Below, piece by piece: positions 32,122 through 38,144 of a DNA stretch of 38,144 nt. The stretch's first letter is position 1, and the number at the start of each line of letters is the position of its first letter. The translations under genes were made by a program, and so were the position numbers. The DNA is from Bacteroidota bacterium (lineage in GTDB: Bacteria > Bacteroidota > Bacteroidia > UKL13-3): assembly GCA_947460345.1 (NCBI GenBank), contig CANHGM010000026.1:1-38144 (forward strand). Reading direction: 5' to 3'. The notes under the pieces are model-generated. The model worked only from the letters and a program-made list of their open reading frames with translations. It searched no databases and was not told the origin of the DNA.

Positions 32122-33292
32122 AATATATACCATCTTTGGACTGTTCTTTATACTGTTAGCTTCTAAAGTAACTGGGCAGTTTACTATTACCGGTCCAAAA
32201 AATAGCATAGAAATTTCAGGTTTGATTTCATTTGATTATAATTATAGATTTCTGTCAAATCCTGGTAACGAACCGGACTATAAGAAAAATAAATTTGAGC
32301 TTGGTAATGCCCGTTTTAAAATAGAAGGGAGAACAGGTTTGCACTATGAATATAATTTACAATTAGACCTTTCTCGATTGGGATACACCGATGTTGTAGG
32401 AGAGTTCCCGGCATTGCTTGATGCAAGTTTTATATATAAAAGTAAATTAGTAGATATTGCAGGCGGTTATCAAAAAGTACCATATTCAAGAAGTTCGTTG
32501 GTGCCATTTCAATATCAACCTATGTGGCAAAGAGCCGAAATATCTAGGGGCTATATGTTTTCGAGAAGAGATGTAGGAGTAACTTTATCAAAAGAAATGT
32601 GGAATGATAGAATTGCTTTATATGCAGGAGCTTATTCAGGCCAAGGTGAATATATAATGACTTCAATTACCGAAGGAGACAATGATAAAAATGGAACATT
32701 AGAATATATAGCTAGAGCTGAAGTAAACTATCCATATAAAATTAAATACAGAGATGTATATGATACACACCATTCATCTATTCCTTCGATAAGTTTGGGT
32801 GTAAATGGCAGGTATGTAAATAGAACAAAATCGTTACCCTATGGTACTACAGATTTTGACGTTAAACTTATATCAGGGAAAAAGACTACTTATGGATTAG
32901 ACTTAGCAACCCAATACAAAGGGTTTTCAGGATTATTTGAAATCCATCAAATGAAGATAGAACCAACAGACCCAACTGATATAACAAATTTCTTATTAAG
33001 CAAACAAACTACTTACTTTTATGCAGGTGGAACAGTAGTGCAATTGGCATATTATAGCAAAAAATTAAAATCAGGAATATTGGCTAGATATGATGAATTG
33101 ATACCAAATGATTTAAGAAGTTCAACCTATAAAGTTCAAAACATTTCATTATGTTATAATCTTTTATTGAATGGATATAAATCTATGCTAAGAGTTCAAT
33201 ATTGGTATAGAATAAACAATGACATACAAAGCAGTATTCCACAAAAATTTAAAGATGACCAAATTAGAATTGGTTGGCAATATTCTTTTTAA
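32114..33292 (+). CDS. Phosphate-selective-porin-like (OprP/OprO type) outer-membrane protein
   Basis: A 392-residue protein with a signal peptide (residues 1-21, ending VTGQ). The barrel-like mature part has 'SIEISGLISFDYNYRF', 'FELGNARFKIEGRTGLHYEYNLQLDLSR', 'DASFIYKSKLVDIAGGYQKVPYSR', 'SRRDVGVTLSKE' and a closing strand 'QIRIGWQYSF' ending in Phe. The 'F-x-x-x-x-A-R-x-x-x-x-G ... Y-x-x-x-x-x-D' and 'G-x-x-K-x-P-F/Y-S' patterns match the phosphate-selective porin O/P family. Substrate is not proven by sequence. Overlaps the preceding gene by 8 bases and is the last of the LTD-propeller-porin cluster. A short AT-rich inverted repeat lies 66 bases downstream (33359-33377); I see no firm terminator. 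Confidence 0.83.
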   Translation: MSKIYTIFGLFFILLASKVTGQFTITGPKNSIEISGLISFDYNYRFLSNPGNEPDYKKNKFELGNARFKIEGRTGLHYEYNLQLDLSRLGYTDVVGEFPALLDASFIYKSKLVDIAGGYQKVPYSRSSLVPFQYQPMWQRAEISRGYMFSRRDVGVTLSKEMWNDRIALYAGAYSGQGEYIMTSITEGDNDKNGTLEYIARAEVNYPYKIKYRDVYDTHHSSIPSISLGVNGRYVNRTKSLPYGTTDFDVKLISGKKTTYGLDLATQYKGFSGLFEIHQMKIEPTDPTDITNFLLSKQTTYFYAGGTVVQLAYYSKKLKSGILARYDELIPNDLRSSTYKVQNISLCYNLLLNGYKSMLRVQYWYRINNDIQSSIPQKFKDDQIRIGWQYSF

Positions 33293-33358
33293 TAAAACGC
33301 TTTTATAATTCATATTTTATTTGGGTTTATTCAACAATAAAACTACAACAAACTAAGG

Positions 33359-33377
33359 ATTTCTTAATATAAGAAAT
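33359..33377. repeat. Short inverted repeat before the giant surface-protein gene
   Basis: ATTTCTT-AATAT-AAGAAAT, a 7-bp stem with a 5-base loop between the porin gene and the ATG at 33415. It could be a weak terminator or operator; the lack of a T-run after it makes termination doubtful. Confidence 0.3.
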
Positions 33378-33414
33378 TTAATCTTGCTACATATTTAAAT
33401 ATATATATATACAC

Positions 33415-36400
33415 ATGAAACAAAAATTCTATTTTGTAAGGCTCGTCACAGCATTTATATTGCTGTTACTTGTAGCCGAAGGCCGTTCACAAGGCTACTT
33501 AAGAGATGACTCCGTAACCACTTACACTTCTGGAGTAGTGCTTACTGAATTTTCTGGTTTTGGAAATCCCGCATTTGATTTTAATGGCGATGGATCAATA
33601 AGTTCAACAACAGATGAATACATTGAATGGACTAATACTGCAAATGTTGCCATTAATATAGGTGGTTGGAAATTTGATGACGGATCAGCCTTAGGTCATA
33701 CCGTTCCGTCTAATACTATATTAGGACCAGGCAAAAAAGTAATTATGTTTATGAATACCACATCAGTGCCTTCAAGTTTCAATGGAGGTTTTGGTAATTA
33801 TGTATGTGCAACCGGAAATGCAAGCAATGGGATTAACAATAGTGGAGACGCTATTGGAGTAGCTAACGCATCTGGAAGATACACTTATATACTATGGAAA
33901 ACAGCAGCTGGTACATATGGAACTATAAATGCTTTTATCACTTCAGGAAATAGTTTAGGTGCTAATATAGTTCCACAAGTTGTAATAGCTACTTATACTG
34001 GAGCTGTTTTATGCAATGGAGCTGGAGGCTTATCAAACCATTCAGCTTTAACTGGAACTTATAATTGGAGTAATAGCTCAAATACAGTAACCAACCCAAC
34101 AGGAACACCGGGTAGACATACAGATGGCTATTCCATTGAAACACCTGCTCCTATCTCGGCTCCGGCTATTACATTCGGAACAATTACAGCAAACACAATT
34201 CCTATATCTGCTTTAACCAATACACAAAAAGGACATAGAAGAATTATTGTTATTAAATCTGGGTCTGCTGTTACATTTACACCATTAGACAGTGTTACAT
34301 ATACAGGAATCAGTACAAATTTTAATACAGCAACAGACCAAGGAAGTGGAAACAAAATAGTGATGGATGATACTACAACTGTTTCGCCAATAACAGTAAC
34401 AGGTTTAAGTCCGAGTACTACTTATCATTTTGCAGTATATGAGTATAATGGCAATGCACCATCAAGAGACCGTAATTATCGCACAGCTTCAGGTGTTGCT
34501 ATTAACAATACTTCAACTTCAGCTTCTTCTTCACCTACAGTAAATTTATCAGTAAGTGCTACATCAGGAACAGAAGCAGCAACAACAGTTATAACCGTAA
34601 CTGCAACAGCTTCATCTGCTGTAGCTTCAAGTGAGACAGTAGATATTGGTGTTTCAGGAACAGGAATTACATCAGGTGACTATACATTGAGTAATACACA
34701 AATAACTATTACAAGCGGAAATACAGTAGGAACTGTAACTTTTACCGTTAAAAACGATACGTTAGGAGAAGGAAGTGAGACAGCCATTTTAGCAATCAGC
34801 AATCCTTCATCAGGCTTAACATTAGGTTCCACAGTTCAAAAAAATATATCAATAACAGACAATGAACCATCATTATCTATTAGTTTTTCAGCAGGATCGG
34901 CAACTGAAGGCGGGTCAGTTATTAGTGTTTTTGGAACTTTAACTGATACTATATTAACTTCTATACAAAGTGCTAATTTGGCAATAAGCGGAACAGGTGT
35001 TACAGTTGGTGATTATAGCTTAAGTAAATCAACTTTTTCATTTGATAGGGGCGACGTTTCAGATACTATATTTTTAACAGTAACTGATGACAATGTTCGT
35101 GAGTCAGCTGAAACTTTTATTCATACAATTTCAGCATTAAGTTCAAGAATTTGGGCAAGCAGCACTTCTGCAAATTTATTAGTGAATGACAATGATGATG
35201 CTATATCAATTACTGCATTAAACACTTCTTTACCAGCAGATACTTTTGACAATGTAATAGCTTCACCAAGTAGCCAAATGTATAGAGGTTGGTACTTTAA
35301 AGAAAATGGTAGTAATGCAAACACAAGTTATGATACCACCAGTGGCGTTTCAACCACAGGTAATATGTTTAGTTTAGGAAGTGCATTATCACAAGAAAGA
35401 GCATTAGGATCTTTAAACTCTAGTGCGTTAGATACAACTTATTTTGGAGCAAAATATATAAACAACTCAGGAAGTAATTTAAATACTTTAATCATTTCTT
35501 ATGTAGGAGAAATGTGGAGATATCAAGGCTCTGCAGATAAGTTAGATTTTCAATACAGTTTAAATGCGACTTCAGTTTCAGATGCTTTAGCTACATGGAC
35601 AGATGCAAATGCATTAGACTTTTCTAACCCAAATACTACTTCTGGCAGATTGGATGGAAATAGCCCAGCAAATAGAACTACTTTCACCAATATAGCAGTA
35701 GCTTTAACAAACAGTGTTGCCAATGGCAATTCAATTTGGGTTCGTTTTAGAGATGTAGATATCCCAGGAAGTGATGCTATATTAGGAGTTGACAGTTTTG
35801 TTTTAAAAGCAAAAAATGCTGTTACAGTTGTATATTATTCAAACGCTTCTGGAGATTTAAATCAAACTGCCACTTGGGGAATAAACACAGATGGTAGTGG
35901 AGCGAATCCAACAAACTTTACAGATGATGACCAAATATTTGTAATACAAAACAATACCAATGCAACCATTGCAGCCAATTGGACTGTATCTGGAATTAAT
36001 TCAAAAGTAGTATGTGGAGATAGTTCAAATGCAATCACATTTACTGTTCCTTCATCTTTTGTATTCAATGGAACTGTTGATGTTAAATACAATGCTACTT
36101 TAAAACTTCAAAACACTACATTGCCTTCATTTGGCGTATTAGAATCAGGTTCAACAGTAGAATATAACCAAGCATCTAATGTGACTGTGCTTAATTCTGC
36201 CAACTATAGCAATCTAACGTTATCTGGTGCTGGAACAAAAGCTATTAGTGCTGGAACTACAGTAGTTGGCAACAATATCAACTTGAATAATGCTAGCATT
36301 AGTTTTAGTGGTGTTACAACGATGACTTTAGGTGGTAACTTCACTGTTACTGGTACTTTAACTCAATCAGATACCACACAAACTTGGGGTATTACAACAG

Positions 36401-38144
36401 TAGGTAATGGTAACCAAACTATAAGTGGAAATAACAACAAATTATATATCTTCAGATTGGTTTCTACTAAAACTGCTGGAAGCCTAAGCTTTAGCAATGC
36501 TGTTGTAAGAATGACTGAAGACTATCGTTTGAACTTTACTAGTACTGCAACTTTCAATGATGGTGGAAATGAATTGTGGTGTGGTGATGACTTCCAAGCA
36601 GATGGATTATCTTCTGCATATACTTTAACAGGAACTGTAGTGATGCGTCAAAATGCTGCCACTGCAAACTTTGAACAAAATACAGCAGGAGGAACTATAG
36701 TAGCTCAATTGAACAATATCGTTTGGAACACTAGCGGTGCAGGTTCAGGTAGTTTTGGTGGTTCTAGCCCAGTATATATAAATGGAAACATGACCATCAC
36801 TAATGTTAACTCAGGATTAATAGCTTTAGGTTCAAACAAATATTTTGTAAAAGGAAATTGGATAAATAACAGAACAACAGATGTTATAACAGAGGCAACT
36901 TCTAAAGTTTATTTTGTTGGAACATCTGCTCAAACCATTACATCAGCTTTTTCAAATGGTGAAATTTTTAACGATATCATTATAGACAATACCAATGGTG
37001 TAAATACGGCTACAAGAGTTACTGCAAATGATTCATTAATACTAACTAATGGACAATTAAATACAAGCTCAATTGTCATTATACCTTCAACTGGATTTGT
37101 ATCTCGCACCAATGGTTGGGTTAATGGCCAATTGCGTAAAAACTTCGCAACTGGAGTAAGTGTTGCTAATATATATGAAATTGGAGATGCATCAGCATAT
37201 ACTCCAGTAAATATTACTTTGAATAATGTAACCGTAAATGGAAACTTAACCATAGGAGCAAATCAAACTAACATTTCAGGAACTTTATATGCTAGCGTAT
37301 GTGTTGACACCAACAAAACATTAGACCGTCTTTGGACATTAGCTAAAACAGGAGGGTTAACTTTTGCAAACTATAATGGAACATTTACCTATACAGGAAA
37401 TGATACTGCCAATGGTGGAGCATCAAGCCAACTTCTTCAAGCATATATATACGATGGCGTAACAGTTGAAAGATCAACTATGGGAGCATTAACAAATACT
37501 TCATTCACAATCACATCAGATACTTTAACTGGGACTTTATATATAGGTGAAAACAGAAACATCACAGCTTCATTCACTAAATCAACCTCAACCCCATGTT
37601 TGTCAGGCAACGTAACACTTACTTATACAGGTAGTGGCGTAGGTTCTTCTAACTACTCATGGTCTTTATCAGGTGCTTCAATAGTTTCAGGTTCAGGCAG
37701 TGGACCCTATACCATCAATTGGGCTTCCATAGGTGTTAAGCCATTGTCGTTAACTGTTACAGGTTTAGGATGTGCTTCTTCTACTTCATATGATACTGTT
37801 ACCGTATTTGCTAATGGATGGGTAGGTTCAGTAGATACACTTTGGACTAGAGCTGCTAACTGGTGTAGTGGAACTGTTCCAACATCGGCATCAAATATTG
37901 TTATTCCAGCTGGTTTAACTAATTATCCGACAGTACATGCTTCAGCTAATTGTGGAGATTTAACTATAGCTTCAGGTGCAAGTCTTAAAATAGTTAGTGG
38001 TGGTAACCTAACGGTAAATGGAGCCTTTGCTAATACAGGAACATTTAACCATATCGGGGGCTATTTAAATTTAGCAGCAACTACTAATATTCCAGTGGGT
38101 AACTATTTTGCTTTAAGACTTAACAGTGCTTCAGCGGCTACTTA
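33415..38144 (+). CDS. Giant multidomain surface protein, partial at the window edge
   Basis: An uninterrupted frame of 1576 codons running off the window; I read it through and found no stop. Signal peptide about 1-27 (ending GRSQG). A lamin-tail domain (about 38-240: 'VVLTEFSGFGNPAFDFNGDG', 'YIEWTNTANVAINIGGWKF', 'GPGKKVIMFMN') is followed by an Fn3-like domain (about 244-362, 'LSPSTTYHFAVYEYNG'). Two Calx-beta-like domains (about 374-485 and 486-595) each end in a 'D-N-[ED]/D-N-D' motif. A jelly-roll-like segment (about 600-800) and long Asn/Thr/Gly-rich beta repeats (about 800-1400, 'NLTLSGAGTKAI', 'GNFTVTGTL') come next. A 'W-x-x-x-x-N-W-x-x-G-x-V-P' module (about 1470 on) follows. Low Lys/Cys content and this architecture are typical of type IX-secreted adhesins or surface enzymes. 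The C-terminal sorting domain would lie outside the window. Confidence 0.93.
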   Translation, partial: MKQKFYFVRLVTAFILLLLVAEGRSQGYLRDDSVTTYTSGVVLTEFSGFGNPAFDFNGDGSISSTTDEYIEWTNTANVAINIGGWKFDDGSALGHTVPSNTILGPGKKVIMFMNTTSVPSSFNGGFGNYVCATGNASNGINNSGDAIGVANASGRYTYILWKTAAGTYGTINAFITSGNSLGANIVPQVVIATYTGAVLCNGAGGLSNHSALTGTYNWSNSSNTVTNPTGTPGRHTDGYSIETPAPISAPAITFGTITANTIPISALTNTQKGHRRIIVIKSGSAVTFTPLDSVTYTGISTNFNTATDQGSGNKIVMDDTTTVSPITVTGLSPSTTYHFAVYEYNGNAPSRDRNYRTASGVAINNTSTSASSSPTVNLSVSATSGTEAATTVITVTATASSAVASSETVDIGVSGTGITSGDYTLSNTQITITSGNTVGTVTFTVKNDTLGEGSETAILAISNPSSGLTLGSTVQKNISITDNEPSLSISFSAGSATEGGSVISVFGTLTDTILTSIQSANLAISGTGVTVGDYSLSKSTFSFDRGDVSDTIFLTVTDDNVRESAETFIHTISALSSRIWASSTSANLLVNDNDDAISITALNTSLPADTFDNVIASPSSQMYRGWYFKENGSNANTSYDTTSGVSTTGNMFSLGSALSQERALGSLNSSALDTTYFGAKYINNSGSNLNTLIISYVGEMWRYQGSADKLDFQYSLNATSVSDALATWTDANALDFSNPNTTSGRLDGNSPANRTTFTNIAVALTNSVANGNSIWVRFRDVDIPGSDAILGVDSFVLKAKNAVTVVYYSNASGDLNQTATWGINTDGSGANPTNFTDDDQIFVIQNNTNATIAANWTVSGINSKVVCGDSSNAITFTVPSSFVFNGTVDVKYNATLKLQNTTLPSFGVLESGSTVEYNQASNVTVLNSANYSNLTLSGAGTKAISAGTTVVGNNINLNNASISFSGVTTMTLGGNFTVTGTLTQSDTTQTWGITTVGNGNQTISGNNNKLYIFRLVSTKTAGSLSFSNAVVRMTEDYRLNFTSTATFNDGGNELWCGDDFQADGLSSAYTLTGTVVMRQNAATANFEQNTAGGTIVAQLNNIVWNTSGAGSGSFGGSSPVYINGNMTITNVNSGLIALGSNKYFVKGNWINNRTTDVITEATSKVYFVGTSAQTITSAFSNGEIFNDIIIDNTNGVNTATRVTANDSLILTNGQLNTSSIVIIPSTGFVSRTNGWVNGQLRKNFATGVSVANIYEIGDASAYTPVNITLNNVTVNGNLTIGANQTNISGTLYASVCVDTNKTLDRLWTLAKTGGLTFANYNGTFTYTGNDTANGGASSQLLQAYIYDGVTVERSTMGALTNTSFTITSDTLTGTLYIGENRNITASFTKSTSTPCLSGNVTLTYTGSGVGSSNYSWSLSGASIVSGSGSGPYTINWASIGVKPLSLTVTGLGCASSTSYDTVTVFANGWVGSVDTLWTRAANWCSGTVPTSASNIVIPAGLTNYPTVHASANCGDLTIASGASLKIVSGGNLTVNGAFANTGTFNHIGGYLNLAATTNIPVGNYFALRLNSASAAT

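Noticed and set aside
34128-37253. Several minus-strand frames under the giant surface protein
   Set aside because: The plus-strand frame is open throughout and has clear domain patterns; the antisense frames are by-products of its Thr/Ala/Asn-rich codons.

Overview
The window is AT-rich bacterial chromosome, most likely from a member of the Bacteroidota (a Chitinophagales/Sphingobacteriia-like lineage; the exact family cannot be fixed by eye). Reasons: a type III glutamine synthetase (GlnN); an ExbB-ExbD-ExbD-TonB set of Bacteroidota shape; many short lipoproteins with Ser/Ala-Cys lipoboxes; lamin-tail, Calx-beta and beta-repeat domains in a very large secreted protein of the kind exported by type IX secretion; almost no Shine-Dalgarno sequences; and several upstream regions carrying the Bacteroidota promoter pattern TTTG-N19-TAnnTTTG. 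I see no tRNA, rRNA, CRISPR array, intact insertion sequence or prophage.

Layout. 1-2.6 kb: a three-hairpin palindromic element, two minus-strand envelope proteins of unknown function, the C-terminal relic of a decayed DUF4249-type gene, and a lipocalin-like lipoprotein. 2.6-9.4 kb: envelope energisation and quality control. An OmpA-type lipoprotein is divergent from exbB-exbD-exbD-tonB; a second tonB paralogue has its own terminator, and an HtrA/DegP protease follows. 9.4-13.6 kb: glnN, a long gene-poor AT-rich gap, a LuxR/NarL-type response regulator broken by three lesions, a small anti-sigma-like protein and an ECF sigma factor, the last two separated by a strong hairpin terminator.

13.9-22.8 kb: an RlpA-like protein, a tail-specific (Prc) protease, prolyl-tRNA synthetase, an Asn/Tyr-rich lipoprotein followed by a PorV/FadL-like outer-membrane protein, a secreted von Willebrand A-like protein that appears to lack a standard start codon, and a CBS-pair protein. 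22.8-26.8 kb: 2-oxoglutarate dehydrogenase E1 (sucA) and a WecE-like sugar aminotransferase.

26.9-38.1 kb: mostly cell-surface genes. These are a beta-propeller lipoprotein, an unknown helical protein, a glycosyltransferase with an LpxH-like metallophosphoesterase, then a tight lamin-tail lipoprotein / SdiA-regulated-type propeller / phosphate-selective-porin-like cluster. Last comes an open reading frame of at least 1576 codons (33415 to the window edge) encoding a giant multidomain surface protein with its own lamin-tail domain. The surface cluster plus the giant protein is the best candidate for an undescribed functional unit. The non-AUG vWA gene, the sigma/terminator/small-protein arrangement and the two gene relics are the clearest local oddities.
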